A stretch of DNA of 64,000 nt from Enoplosus armatus (Eukaryota; Chordata; Actinopteri; Centrarchiformes; Enoplosidae). Both the position numbers and the translations under genes were made by a program. The notes below the pieces were generated by a model. It was not told the origin of the DNA. It ran no database searches and saw only the letters and a program-made list of their open reading frames with translations. Where the stretch lies: assembly GCF_043641665.1 (NCBI RefSeq), contig NC_092184.1, positions 21,837,108 through 21,901,107 on the forward strand. Direction: 5' to 3'. Shown here piece after piece: positions 24,643 to 37,293 of this stretch (positions within the stretch are counted from its first letter, which is position 1; the number at the start of each line of letters is the position of its first letter).

Positions 24643-25533
24643 CCACTTTAAAACTTAAAACTTACTTAACACATCTTTACCCCAACTACGATAGCATGAT
24701 CTGCGTGCACAGTCTGTTTTTGACACTGCATCAGGACAGAAACACGTATATGTCTCATCTCAGATTCACTCACTATACTTCCTGGAATTATGCATCACTA
24801 CACAAATAGGTATTTACTTGTTTATTGTGCTCACCCAGTGCTGTATTCTGATGCCGCAGTGTGTGTTCATTTTTCTGAGAACGAACTGGTTTATGTGCGA
24901 GAGTTCAGAAGTGGTGAAAGCTGTGATTTCAGATGGTGATATAGCACATGATAATATCGTTTCTACTCACTGAATAGCAGATGTAGTTTCAGTACGCACT
25001 GGCAAATGGTTTGAGCCCGAGAAAAATATGATCATTTATAGCTAGCAGTTTGGAAGTGGAGCTGTAAACAGCCAAATGACTCAAAACTGAACTCAACAAC
25101 ACATGCTTGCTGCATATATTAAATAATCTATTCAGTGACCCCCAGGCCTGCTTTCAATATCTGAAAAATCCGACACACATATCACTCTGTTTTGAGAGAG
25201 CAATATCTCTTTGCTGTCGATTTATTTTTTACACCATAACAACCTCCCTCCCTAATAGATAAAATCCAAAGGCAGCACTTTTGAATCAGTTTGCCTCCTG
25301 TTTGAGAGCGTTAGGGTTTTTGTAGATGTGGAGAAAACAGGTGGGGTAGAATTAATCCTCTCAGTCCATTCAAACAAATGATGAAAGTTACAGCATATGA
25401 ACAGCTGAGTCCTTTTGATAGTGCTTATGAATAATTTTAGCCTGATTTTGACGACTTTAATAATTTTTCATAATTCATTTGAGGGGTATTTTCCTGTAAA
25501 ATATATCACAATTTTCTTGTTGTGCCATTATAT

Positions 25534-25536
<3 letters not shown>
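24643..25536. other. Non-coding stretch, no gene seen
   Basis: No recognisable element or open frame of note. Confidence 0.55.

Positions 25537-25593
<57 letters not shown>
25537..25593. repeat. (AT)n microsatellite
   Basis: Alternating AT for 57 bp. The Tyr-Ile repeat frames on both strands are artefacts of this tract. Self-complementary, so length may be unreliable in an assembly. Confidence 0.97.
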
Positions 25594-25596
<3 letters not shown>

Positions 25597-28544
25597 TCAC
25601 AGTATATACATATACATTCATACAATGCAGTATACTGTTTGCTCTATTTAAAACAGTTATTCTGTTTATGTAATTTCTGGATGATGGGAACATTTAGGTT
25701 TTTAGTGGCTGCTTGAGAAATAACAATACAATACGACTGTCATGAATTCAGTGCCTAAATTAAATCTTTACCTATATATGACATTTTGATTCTCTTTATG
25801 TAATAGATTGATCTTCATTAAATGTTTTAGTCCCCAACAAGCACATTCTATGTACAGTACACTATGTATTACTGTATATGAATGTTTATTATTTTCATTA
25901 CTGCTAAGAGCAACAGCAGCATAAAAAACAACAGTCAGCCTCTGCATTTGAATGGAGTTTGCAGTTTTGCCTTGCAAGGCCACGATTTGCTTGCAAGGCA
26001 GGTTTGTTTTAAATTTATGGATGAGGTTACTGGAGTGCACTCAGAGACCTGAAGAAAGCTGTGAGAAAGTGCAGGAAAAAGGAAAATCCTCAGCTACCTT
26101 GAAACCGGTGAGGTAATCAATGAAGCACTGGTTTCAAACAAACAAAGGCACAGAGCTCTTTTTAGCCTTCCCTATTTCCACCAGCCCTTCATATTTATAT
26201 ATACACACAAATAGATGCACAAGCAAAATGTGAAATATTGAATTCGGCCAGCATGTTTGTTTCATCAAGAGATCAAAGCTCAACTCACGTCAGATCCTTA
26301 TTAAATGCACTTGACTGAAATACACTGTGGACAGATGAGGATTTATGTGCATCGCCAGTGTGTGATTAAAGGACTCTATCTGACATATGTTATATATTCC
26401 CATCCAAAATCCAAAATCACTAATCCCCCACAGTCCCTGAATAGTTTGGGATTTGTGTGCTAATATTGCGTAATGACCTCTGAAGTAAGGCCCATTTTCA
26501 AAATAGCTGAGACTGTGTTTGTGGGGTTTTTCAATATGAACAGCAGCAGCTTAACAGTTTGACTTTTAGGTTGCTGGGTTAAATGTCTGGACTAACTGGG
26601 GATATTATTGTGTTGAACTCTTCCTCAGCAACTGAAGCGAGGCATTTAACCCTCGCCTTCCATGTGGAAGATTGTGGTTGAATGAATGTAGCTCCCAGAT
26701 GTAAGATGTAAGTGCGTGTTAACTGCAAATGTGTATCCATGTGTTGCCAAGCTCCTTTTTTCTGAAGGTTTACTGATAGCAAGGGTGGCAAGGTTAAATA
26801 GGTAATTCAATTCCCTTTATTGATGTGAGGATCAATTGTTCAGAGGGAGACGTTCATGTTTCAGCACTTAAATAAATGATGCATCTGACTGTACATTAAA
26901 TATGATACATTATTGACATCTAGCCAAGTTTCACATAAAGTGGTCTGCTGTGTGGAGCTTTAAAGATCCCCTCTGGACATGTATTAAAACCTATACACAA
27001 ATAGTCTGCTTGGAACAATAATGCGTGTCTGAAAAAAAAGTATAATTTCCACATTAAAATCTTTAAAAAAGGCATCTACTCCATTCTCAGTGTGCGCGCA
27101 CTGGCAGCTTCAAGTTTCTACATCACCCTTGTATAAGTTGCATATTGGATGAGGATTAGCTTCCACACTATTTGTGATGTCACAAATCATGCTCGTAGGC
27201 CTGCCCCTTAAAATCTGATTTTCATTGAGCGCAGATAAACTTTCCCCCTTCAGCAGAAGAATGTGACAACAGCCTTCTAGTGTCATCATCATTCTGCACA
27301 GCGAAGCTCAAACATCCAAATGTAAGAACAAGAAGAAAAACATTTTGAGTGGTGGGGGACTTTAAATGTCTCTAGAGGAGAGCCAGTTTGTGTTTAAAAC
27401 ACAGTATACAATATAGAGCATGCTATTTGAAAAAGCTCATGACATCATTTTATAACACATGCATGAATAAATCAATTCTTTGTTCTCCTCCTTTTTAACC
27501 TTTATCCAAGTCATGTGATCATGCATGTTATTTCCTGCAATTCCCTGCTTCATATTCATGTTTTCAAGGCAACAACATGTCGGGGGTCTTTAACCACAGT
27601 CTTCCCCATTCGGCCACTCAACAGCTCCAATGGAGCGGAGGGCTGTTTCGTATCTTGATCAAGGGCACCTCAGCAGTACATGAGCGAGCGGAGGCTGTAT
27701 TCATTGTTTTATAAGACCCTCTGGATTCAACCATATTGCCCAGTTGTTAGTTTCGTTGCCTTGGCAATGCATGTCCATGAATTTGGGGGGAGAGCTTCTG
27801 AAGGAGCTCTGAATGGAGGGGTGTATTTGTTTGGCTGCTGAGTTCAAATATTATCAATCTTTCTCCAAAATCGCTGACCCCACCGTCAACTCTTGCAGTT
27901 GGATGTCAGTGGGGCATTATAACACTTAAGCAGCAGCATCTCCTGCGAGGCCAAAATGTACACAAAGCTCCTTATATTTTCTTTCATTAACACAGTGTTG
28001 AATTACAAGCTGCTTATTGGTTAAGTAGTTGTGCTGTACAATATATGTACAGAATGTCTATGGCAGGCGATACATGCATGTTGGATGCACAATGTATGCA
28101 ATGCAATATGCAGTGCTGTTTTGGAGACATGCTCCCACCACTGCCAGAATACTATTATGCTCACTGACATTAAGCTCTCTGTGGCACATTTTTTGCAGTT
28201 AAAGGAAACAGAAACTGTGTAGCCGACACCGAACTGTGAGGGACCTCTTGTCCTGTTTCAGATAGATGAGTTGTAAGTAGTTCCACCAAAGAGACATTTC
28301 CCCTCTGAGCTCCTCACATGTTTTCATTTAAATAACCGTTCGAGGCCCAAATAGGTAAAAGTATCCAAAATTTCACAAAAAAGCAAAGATGTGAGAAAGG
28401 TCTAAAAAATGAATACAAATTTGTGCATCATGACTTCACCATTAACCATCATAAATGATCTCATGACCCCTCACATTTATCTTGTGACCTTTAGGAAGAG
28501 GCCCGTCCTCTAGGTTGGAAAAACCTGTAACATAGCAGTCACAG
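25594..28544. other. Non-coding stretch with a possible repeat fragment
   Basis: Mostly featureless. Around 27640-27690 the phrase CAAGGGCACCTCAGCAGTAC matches wording found in the TGGTAAATGGACTGCA-family teleost repeats, so about 27590-27700 may be a worn fragment (low confidence). Around 26625-26720 there is a GAGGCATTTAACCC phrase of similar type. Open frames here are at most 90 codons and unrecognised. Confidence 0.45.
27755..27768. promoter_or_regulatory. RFX X-box-like site (13 of 14)
   Basis: GTTGCCTTGGCAAT fits the consensus GTNRCC(N0-3)RGYAAC except for the last base. A motif match only. Confidence 0.35.
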
Positions 28545-28690
28545 GATGAGAACGAGTACTTTTACTTTTGATACTTTAATTACTTCTCTACTTTGTGAAT
28601 GCAGGACTTGCAGGAGTATTTTTTCCATATAAGTCTTTGTACTTTAGTTCAAGTGTCATCACACAGTGTCATGTATTATTTTACTGAATT
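28545..28690 (+). mobile_element. Degenerate teleost repeat of the 'ACTTTTACTTTTGATACTTTAA' type
   Basis: GAGTACTTTTACTTTTGATA at 28553-28572, then AATGCAGGACTTGCAGGAGTA and TCTTTGTACTTTAGTTCAAGTG follow the order of a very common teleost non-autonomous DNA-transposon sequence (repeated TACTTTTACTT phrases, GAATGCAGGACTT). Assigned from memory; ends are eroded. Confidence 0.6.
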
Positions 28691-28880
28691 CAGAAATAAG
28701 CTGAGAACAGAGTAGGGGACAGCCTTTGCGCTGTCTGTAATGCACTCAGTAATAACGCGTTATTATAGACTGTTCAGCTGTTTTATACCCACAAATATTG
28801 TTACTGTCATACAGTTTGAGTGTGTATTTACTGTATGAATGTGTCCTGAAAATGATTTTTATTAAGACCAATGGGATTCT

Positions 28881-28890
28881 GTGTGTATGT

Positions 28891-28940
<50 letters not shown>

Positions 28941-28947
28941 TTGTGTG
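28881..28947. repeat. Interrupted (TG)n microsatellite
   Basis: Compound TG tract with TATG and TTTG interruptions; it drives the Cys-Val repeat frames on plus and Thr-His frames on minus. Confidence 0.95.
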
Positions 28948-29554
28948 AGCATATATATCCAAAACCTCAGTGGTGCCAAGTCAGCACTGAAATGCTGCGC
29001 TGTCCAGGAAAACAAATCAACATGCAGCTGCGCCCAACTTTTTATTTATTCATGCTACACAGATGTTTGCAGCATTTTCTGTGTCTACAATATAATACAC
29101 AAGAGTTCGGTGACAGAGGCAGGAGAAATGAGAAGACAACGGCAAACAGTATGCAACAAACAGAACACAATGCTCCCAGTGTGTGGCACAGTGCATGGTT
29201 TGGTTTAAATCTGCAGTGAAGGTGACATACAGGTGTAGAGGTGGGGAGCAATGAACAGGGCCTGCAAAGGCACACCGTGGAGCTTCAGGACAAACCACAT
29301 TTCCTCACTTGTAAGGGGCTCAATTGCTTCAATAAACCACAAAAAGAAATACCACCTCACACTAACATTGATTTGGTCAAGGAGTGGAGCGGGTGTTACT
29401 GTTGCATTGATTTCTCTGCTTCTTTGTTTGTCACTGTTCAAGTCCTGGCTACAGGCCTTACCCAGAAGGTGCAAAGTGTCAAAGCTTTTACAGGCATCTG
29501 AAGTACCTGTTGTTAGGGACAAGGTAGCACACAACCAAAACACTATATAATTCC
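28948..29554. other. Non-coding stretch, no gene seen
   Basis: Overlapping frames on both strands (up to 164 codons at 29205-29699 minus) have no recognisable domain; the N-terminal part of that frame lies inside the repeat that follows. Confidence 0.45.
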
Positions 29555-29692
29555 ACTCATCTGTCCGCCTTTCACCCTTTATCCAGGTTCTGGTCATTGT
29601 GGTAGCAGGTAGGCAGAGTAAGTAGTGAAGACATCCTTCTTCCCAGTCTCTTCCCTCAGCTCGTCCTGGGCGATCACCTTGCAACACTATTG
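29555..29692 (+). repeat. Teleost interspersed repeat fragment (TTTATCCAGGTTCTGGTCA type)
   Basis: CCTTTATCCAGGTTCTGGTC, GTGGTAGCAGGTAGGCAGAG, GACATCCTTCTTCCCAGTCTC and AGCTCGTCCTGGGCGATCACC follow the order of a common teleost retroelement-associated sequence (gtggcagcaggc...agacatccct...ccagctcctcctgggggatc, recalled). Eroded, with no coding capacity. Confidence 0.55.
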
Positions 29693-31758
29693 TTGGCAAC
29701 TAAGCTAGTTTATATCAAGATTTAGTGGCTGTTCAGACTGTTCTGGCAGCTTTATTTCTCAAGTGACCAGCGACAAATGCAGGGACTTTTCCACCCATGG
29801 GGAACAGCGCTGATAAATCTCTGCTACAGGTGCACGCTTCACCAACTGATCGCTATTCCTGTAAAACTCACTACACAGACAGGTTTGCCGGTGATAAGAC
29901 AGAACGGTTAGAAATCAAAAGCAATGACGTTACATTACATTTGTTTATTTCACAGCACACATCAGCTACTGGTTAATTACTGAGTGGGGCAAGCTAAAGT
30001 TAGCTAAAATCCATCACACTGCATCTTCATTTAGACACAATCAGGAAGACTGTGTTCATGCTATGTATTTAGATATTTTCCTTCACCTCCAGTTTCATCA
30101 GAACCAGCTGTAAAATGACGACATCACAATGGGTCTAATTGCCAAAGACTCCTCACAGTATCTTTCAACCTTTCCTGTTGTGCACCAAATAAATCAATTT
30201 AATAACTATTTCCGCCCTTCTTTCAATTAGTCTTACCTGATTGAAATACCATGTTTGCTCTGCAACAGTAGAACAGAGCAACAACTTAATAAGTAACTTG
30301 GACTTGCTCCCATCATATTACTGGGCCATATTTTGGTATGGTTGATGATTTCTTTTTACTTTCCACTATGACCACCATATGCACTGTATATTCTACCAAG
30401 CTACAGTGGTAAAACATTCCACTGTATTCAAGGAAATAGTGCAATAAAGTCAAATGTACCATACATGTTCCGTAATAAAGACCACATTGTACTCAGGAGA
30501 TGCTGCTGGGTGAATGCCTTTTCTGGATAAATACACATTGTATAGTAAATACTGCCAGTACTGCAGGATATCTATCTTTGCGGGGACATTGGCAGAAGAG
30601 ACAAAAGGGGTGTGAGATTTGTTGATCAAGTGATTTAAGCATGTGTCGTTTCTCTGTAGGGAGGTCACAGGTTTTGCTTTAAGAGGGAATTTTCTCTCTA
30701 TGAAACTCCCCGTCTTGTCCTATGGATGTAGATAATACTGTTGTTTGTGCACCTCACTTGTGTTTATTTTACCCTTTACCTTTAAGTCCCACTCTATGAA
30801 TTGTTCATTTTTCTCTGCAGCTATCACCAAATGATTGTCTTTTGTACAAGAGAATGTGCTGGTTAGCATGCACAGTGAAAAACAAAGATATTTTATGGAA
30901 GAAGTGGAAGATACCAAACTAATTATTTTATGTTGATTGCTGGTATGCACTCTGCAGTCCACACCTTGTAGTAGCACTTCTAGTCCGTCCTGCAATCCAA
31001 GTTTCAGTGTAGCCAAAACCTGAAATTATGTCTCTAAAAAGGACCGAACTAACGCTGTAGCAAAGATGGGGACTACTTTTGCTATCAGCTCTTTTAGTGA
31101 AATTACTGGTGAAGTGCAGTTTTGCTGCTGAACCAGAAAATATCAGCCCATGGGATGTTTTCATTGACCCTCATTTCTCCATTGGTCTCTGCTGCATTTC
31201 TCCCCAGCAGTGTGTGCCTTTTCAGTAGGAAACTCACTGTCATTTTCTCCCCATGGAAGCAATTTCCTATGCAGGCCTTTGGCAGGACAGCCAGTTAAAC
31301 CTCCCAGGACCCCTTTACCTCACCTTTTTTCAAAGCCTCCAAGTGCTTTTATACAGTGTGTGAGTATATACAATACGTGCATGTGCATTTATAAGCTTGT
31401 ATGTGGTAATATTACACATATATGTACATATGATGGATCTGTAAGACAGAGACGAATGCCATACAATAAATTTAGCTGTTTAATTAAGTGTATCTCATAA
31501 GAGCCTTCCCTTTTTATTGGAAACGTTTGACTTTCTACTGCTGTTACTTTGGGTATTTTTCTGTTTACATATATTATAATATACATAGTTGGTGTCTTAA
31601 CTCTTTGATGTAATGCTGCTTTCTTTGTCACATCTAACTTGAATGCTTTCTTGCCAAACGTTGAGAAGATTGATACTGAACATTGATAATGTGCCGGACT
31701 ATTTAAGGGAAGGATGAAATAACTTCCTGGAGTCTCCACGAGTTGGTGATGACAAAAC
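29693..31758. other. Non-coding stretch, no gene seen
   Basis: No recognised element. The block 29700-30120 includes AAGTTAGCTAAAATCC-type wording that could belong to an unnamed repeat. Open frames are at most 116 codons and unrecognised. Confidence 0.45.
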
Positions 31759-31920
31759 TTGGATTTTGTAACCTTCCGATACAGCCAAGCTAGCTGTTTG
31801 CGCTAAGCTAAGCTAAGCTAATCGCCTGCTGGCTGTAGCCTCAAAGTATATTTAGACATGAGAGTGGTATCTATCTTCTCATCTAACTCAAAAGTGTATT
31901 TCCCTAAAACTTCTACAACT
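31759..31920 (+). repeat. Teleost interspersed repeat, CTAAGCTAAGCTAA type, copy 2
   Basis: The order of phrases is as in copy 1 at 18010: TTGTAACCTTCCGATACAGC, CAAGCTAGCTG, CTAAGCTAAGCTAAGCTAAT, AGACATGAGAGTGGTATC, and CTCATCTAAC. It is shorter than copy 1 because the segment around the TTCCAGTCTTTG phrase is missing. Confidence 0.8.
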
Positions 31921-33774
31921 TTTAGGCAGAATATTAGTCACACCCTCCTGCACCTCAGTTGCTCAAACTCTCATCACAGCACTTGCAACTCATGTTGATG
32001 AGCTGTCTGCCTTCTAGGTTCAGTCTGAAACTTTGTCTCAGTCCTCTCCAGGAGCAGGAGGAGCAGACTGAATTACAGAATTGTTTGTTACAAAAAGAGG
32101 TGCAGATGTTCATCTTCGTTTTTTTAATGGGTTTTGTCTGCTGCAGTAAACACGCAGGCAAGATATTTTCTTTCATCTCCGCATACCTTCTGTTGCTGTG
32201 ACTTCAGTTTCAGCTTGATAATTTCATACAGATCGGCCTTCAGGCCCAACGCTTTCCAGATAGTGCCGCAGAAGCGCTGACACAGCTTACCCAGGCCTCT
32301 CATACCTCACTTTCCTCAATCTTCAAAGAGGTCAGTCCGTCCTGCCCTTTCCTCTCCTCCCAAAGCATCGTTCACTGCCCCCCCACATTCATTAGTCTAA
32401 TGAGTTCAGCTACCGTCCACACAGCCAATGTCAGCCGACAGTCACACTTATCAGCCCCACAGCCCTTATCCAAACAGCCACTCCCTCTAAATGTGATCTG
32501 CATCTCTGACCAGATCGATACCGCAAGAACAAATCCTCATCATCACTTTCAAGGTGAAAAACAGAGATAAAAAGTTTGTTGCTCCACATGCAAATGCTGA
32601 CTTTGCTTGCCGTGGCTCATATTGAAATCCAAATTAAGTTAAAAGTATAAAGTAATGTAAGTTCCATGAAAACAGACAGAAAAAGAAAATAAATTCACAT
32701 GCAGTGTGATTCAACTGCCTTTTAAACCATTTTCTCCATCTTTAATTTACCACTAAAGTGACACGATTAGCGAAAGCTAATTTTAGGCTTTAATTCCTTT
32801 TCCTGGTTCTCGCTGTGCTTTCAAGGACTTTGGTGGTTGGATTTCAGCAGACAACACAGTTTGGTTATGATCCGTCTGGGGAGGATAGAGAGCTGATTGT
32901 GGGTCGCCTCTTTTGGGATTCTGCTTTCACAGATAAGATAGCCCTCGGAGACATGATGCCTGCTAGCGTATTGTCTTCTATTTCCAAATCCAGTCGATCA
33001 TATCTGGGTCAGAATATTTGGCTAATTAGAGGGCAAAATAGTTTTTCGTAATTCCACAACAGGGGGATGTGCCACAATGATCATATTTTTCGAAGACAAT
33101 AAGACTGTGACTGTAGATCCCTGATGGGCTTTTATGCCACCATTTATGACAACGTATCTCCTGCTCATCAGCACTATAATTTCCTGCAGAAATTGCATTT
33201 AGGCACTTGGTATTCAATAGAGGATGTTTATCAGATTATATGAGCCTGTGCAGTCTAATTTGCATGTTTCTGAGGGGCTAGCGTCATGACTTCAGTGCTC
33301 CCATTTGAAAGCAGGAAAGCGCAGGCAAAGATTTGATTTTGTCTTTGAGCTCTCAGAGCATCCCATTCAAAAGAGCGTGAGTTCAAGATGTTTAATTTCT
33401 GCACCCCATCAGATATGCCCCGAGTGCAAATGAGATTTACACACATCACACAAAAAGACATCTAGATAGCACTAATAGAGCTCAGCACTGCTCCTTCCTC
33501 TTCCCCAACAGCTCATCTGTATTCTGTAAAAGAAAACAGTAGAAACAAGCTTCGGGGCATTTTGTCTACTTTAGCAGAGCAGGTTCATTTATAAAAAAAA
33601 CCCCAACTGTATAATCATAAACTGATACAATTGTATAAATATATTGTGTCAGATTTTGAGACCATAGTACTTCAACTATGATGTCCATAAAAACAGGACC
33701 ATATCATGCAGGAACTGAAAGGTTCTGTTATGGAAAGATGTTGGCTTCAGCCTTCATGTCCACCGACGAACCAA
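31921..33774. other. Non-coding stretch, no gene seen
   Basis: A 78-codon frame at 32815-33051 (plus) has protein-like wording (GEDRELIVGRLFWDS) and an AG acceptor-like site upstream at about 32845, but no good donor follows and no family is recognised. The block 32230-32530 is C-rich and compact. Confidence 0.4.
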
Positions 33775-33930
33775 GTTGATTATGACTCAAAGGGGTTTGA
33801 GCTCCTCTTACCTCTGCAGTCTTATGCCTAATTGCAGCAGAGGTCATGTGCATGAACCACCCCTCAGCATCCAGCTAACAGAGATGCAATCAATAGAAAG
33901 CAAAGTGTTGCATCTTCCTTGGTACCTTGG
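33775..33930 (+). mobile_element. Possible LINE reverse-transcriptase relic
   Basis: The frame contains HEPPLSIQ (about 33860-33883) followed by a segment ending WYLGVMF (to about 33943), reminiscent of the LINE pattern 'PL.I.G..VE.V...KFLGVHI'. The match is short and weak, so this may be coincidence. Confidence 0.25.
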
Positions 33931-33975
33931 TGTCATGTTTAACCCCCTTTTTGTGTTTTCTTTTTTCCCCTTCAG

Positions 33976-34028
33976 GTACACTACGGTCAAGTAATTTGAT
34001 AAAGAGAAAACTATCACAGGGATTTGAT
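33976..34028 (+). CDS. Candidate 53-nt exon (doubtful)
   Basis: A long polypyrimidine tract (33948-33973) ends in TTCAG, and GTAAGG follows 34028. Between them the only open frame starts in phase 1, is 17 codons long and ends on a codon boundary. The peptide is basic (SSNLIKRKLSQGFD). Its other two frames contain stops. No protein family is recognised. The tract lies just downstream of a possible LINE relic, so the pyrimidine run may be fortuitous. Confidence 0.2.
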
Positions 34029-34624
34029 GTAAGGGGAGCTTTGCTTCAAGCGTTGCCGTCTGTTCTAAAAGGTTGAGTGAATCACTTCTCCATGAGCATC
34101 TTAAGGATCCCAGATGGCTGCTGTTACAGACTGGACACCCTCAGTTACAACACATTTCTCCTGACTGCAGAAGGCTGATTAAAATAAGGAAGACAAACAT
34201 TATGACAAGATAGCAAAATAACATGTGTGTTAAGACAGAATGCCATTGCATGCAAAGTCAGTGGCAAGTTTGAACAAGTTTAAAATGACTTGGGAGAAAC
34301 AATGGTGAATTGCGGAATATGCTTTACAAATGTCGAGAAGAAAAAGGAGAGAGACTGGAGGGAAAAACAGAATGAACTGGAGTTTCTGGTGAGTTCTGAG
34401 TTCAGTCAGAGGCTGAGCTGAACACAAACACACAGGCACACTCCCACACACATGGTTGGTGCGTCCATTGCTAGCTAGCTTACAGCTACCATCTGTACAG
34501 TTGGTACATTGGCTTTTCAGTTCAGTTCAGTGTTTTGCATCAATGATGCCCGGCAAAAACTTTGCTTTCGCGTTCTGTCTGATCACCTTAAGAATCAGTC
34601 ATGCCAGCAGCTCTGAGAAGCTGT
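34029..34624. other. Non-coding stretch, no gene seen
   Basis: No recognised element except GCTAGCTAGCTTACAGC-type wording near 34470-34490. Confidence 0.5.
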
Positions 34625-34865
34625 AGGCTGCTAGATGGTAACATCAGCATGCAAACATGCTCACAATGGCAATACTAGCATGCTGATGTTTAGCAGCTGT
34701 AATATTCGCCATCTTAGCTTAGCATGTTAGCATGCTCTAAGCACAAAGTACAGCTGAGGCTGTCATTAGTTTAAACCAAAGTACTGGACAAATTAAACTT
34801 TTGACTTGATGATGGTGCTATATAAAAAGTCAGAATTACCAGAGGAAAAGTCAGTTGCAAATATC
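34625..34865 (+). repeat. Teleost interspersed repeat (AGCATGCTGATGTTTAGCAG type)
   Basis: Phrases in order are ACATGCTCACAATGGCAATAC, GCATGCTGATGTTTAGCAGC, TTAGCATGTTAGCATGCT, AGCACAAAGTACAGCTGAGG, GTCATTAGTTT, AGTACTGGACAAATTAAACTT and TGACTTGATGATGGTGCTA. This order is that of a very abundant percomorph interspersed repeat (recalled). It contains a 13-bp perfect inverted repeat, AACATCAGCATGC at 34640-34652 and GCATGCTGATGTT at 34678-34690. Confidence 0.8.
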
Positions 34866-35177
34866 CTGGCAGTCAATGCTACATGTTGCTAGCCTAGCAA
34901 AAAATGGTTGCAAATTAATACATACAGTTGCAGTCATCAATAACCAAAATCATCACATTGTCAAAATGTCAGTTCCAGTTTTTGCAGACTTGATGGTTTT
35001 AAAATGTTCAAAAATGTTCAAAACAGAGAACTTTTACCACAGCTAACATTTTAGACAAATTTAGGCATTGACCTTTTAGAGCGTTTTCAGAAGTGTATCA
35101 TCAGCATCATTGAGTAAAAAGAAGCATCAACTTTCAATTACACTGTTGAGCTTTTGTTTGGTATAAAAGCCTTCATA
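34866..35177. other. Non-coding stretch, no gene seen
   Basis: AT-rich; nothing recognised. It may include the degraded tail of the preceding repeat. Confidence 0.5.
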
Positions 35178-35362
35178 TGGTAAATGGACTGCACTTTTCT
35201 ACCTTAACTGACAAAGCGCTGTACAATTTGCCTCCCATTGACGTGATGGGGCTGCCATACCAAGGACACTTCAATATGTGGACATGAGGAGCTGGGGATT
35301 GAAATGACAACCCTGTGATTAGCGGACAACCCCCTCTACCTCGTGAGCCACATCTGCCCATA
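35178..35362 (+). repeat. Teleost interspersed repeat (TGGTAAATGGACTGCA type)
   Basis: ATGGTAAATGGACTGCACTT begins the copy. AAAGCGCTGTACAATTTGCC, AAGGACACTTCAATATGTGG, GAGCTGGGGATTGAAATGAC, CAACCCTGTGATTAGCGGAC and CTCTACCTCGTGAGCCAC follow in the family's usual order. Segments normally lying between these are missing, so the copy is internally deleted. Assignment is from memory of the family. Confidence 0.8.
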
Positions 35363-37293
35363 TAACCTTTTGCTACACATCACTGTATACAGTATTTAAT
35401 GACTGATCAACTGTGTGTGAATTCACCAACCAAGATGAATGACACAAATATCTCTGCCCTGTCCGTGACTTCTCCTTGCTTTCACCAGGTAATGGCCAGT
35501 GACGATTGAGATTCCTTCATCCAGCATATTGAAGGGGTGAAAAAAAATCCAACTCATTTGCTGCTCACTCGCCTCTTCACCCTTACATCCAGAGAGAATG
35601 ACCGTTTTCCAAGCTAATACACTCTGGAAGGACTGAATGCCGGACGAGCTGCACTCTTCCATCAAAGTTCACCAGATAGAAAAGAGACAAGCGGACTCAT
35701 CTCTCAGCAACTCAAATGATGGAATAGGCATTGCAAATGTGACTGATGTGGCTGGTGTTTACAGTCTGGTGTGTGATGAATGGAAAAACCTTCAGTAAAT
35801 GAAAGCAACCCTTCTGTGAGGCTGGCGGCCATGTTTATTTTTTAACAATTTCATGGACCATGACACATTCTCCACATACAAGCCCAATATTCAGTTTTAA
35901 AAATAAATGTGAAAATAATAATAATAATTATTATAATATTAATGATAATAATCTAATTAAAAATTAGTAAGAAAATCAAAATGTGTCAAATGTGTTCAGT
36001 GCTGTGAAGGACATATCAAGGACTCTTTTTGGGGACTCACAAGCATTGTTTCTGTTGGAATAGTGCCAGACAGGGGATCTGAGGGAACAGGATGAATATT
36101 TAATCAGCGTTACCTCGTTGGCATCCGCTATGCCATCTTTTTTGCAAAGTTGCAAGTTGGGGTTTTATTTCCACAAGCACAGCAGAATGAAAGTTGAGCA
36201 GTTTTTGTGGATTTTATTGAACGTTGCTCCTCATTTTGGGGTGTTGTGCGGAACACTTCTCAAAATGTCACTGGCCTCAAAGCAACATGAGTCAGAAGAC
36301 TGACTGTAAAGGTTAAAATAACATTCTTTTTATACACTTGTCTGTGCCAGGACTTTTGTCATCTCTGACTGAAGCAACACAGGAAACAAACAACAGCAAA
36401 TTCAAAAAAATGTGGAGAAAACAAGCTGTTTATAAAAACACTGAAAAACACTTGCTATGAAAAGCGGATTGTGCATTACATAGCTTCAATATGTCTACAT
36501 TGACCCAGCATACAAAGGCCTAGAGTAGCTGTTTCTGACCATACTGCACTTCTGACCCATAAAGCGTAGCCAGTGTTAGCTCTGCAGTCGTTGTGCAACA
36601 TATATCCTTTCATCCATAAAGAGGTAGGGAAATTTCCTCTGCTTTGTGGCCCAGCAGACAGATGGTGGGTTTCTTCTGTGAAGCATAATCTCCCAGCAAA
36701 GCTGAGATAAAACAAGTATTAATACTGTAAAATCCTGAGGTTTTATCCCTGCTCTGATGATAACACACATATGGCTCAACATCTGGGGGGAGGGGGTGAA
36801 CAGCGGCTGGCCAGACGTCATGTGACAAGTTAGATAACTTCAATACTCGTGCCACTACGGTTAATAACAATAGTCACTGCATCATATTAAGTAAAATGTG
36901 ATAACAGATGAGATCACAGCGATTCAGTTCAATTGATACTAATGGGAAAATGATCCAAGCGCTGATTGGCAAATTTGAACGTCAATATTAGTTTATATTT
37001 AATCATAGGCACTTTTTGTATTTCTCAAAAGATGTTTACAAATTGTTTCAATATGTAAATATCTCAGAGCCATATTGACGGAGGAGGAGTCATATTGCAA
37101 TTCCATCGATTTGAAAGACGGATAGATTGACAGATTGATGACTCACCTTACCTCTCTTGGATGGAATTAGATGTCTAATTGTAAAAGTGGATGGGAATTG
37201 AATGTATTTGAGTCAGCTATGAGTCCCATCATAGATTTGGAGATTTGTTATGAGTGGATCCCCCTTTTGTTTTTCTCATGCATGTGCAAGCAG
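35363..37293. other. Non-coding stretch with an AAT-rich block
   Basis: An ATAATAAT/ATTATT-rich patch lies at about 35907-35955. No gene is recognised; overlapping frames near 36476-36870 (minus) are unrecognised. Confidence 0.5.

Noticed and set aside
25415..25716. Tyr-Ile repeat open frames on both strands
   Set aside because: They are translations of the AT microsatellite.
28746..29219. Cys-Val and Thr-His repeat open frames
   Set aside because: They are translations of the TG microsatellite and its flanks.
29205..29699. 164-codon minus-strand open frame
   Set aside because: Its N-terminal part overlaps a teleost interspersed repeat read from the opposite strand, and no retroelement protein motif is visible.
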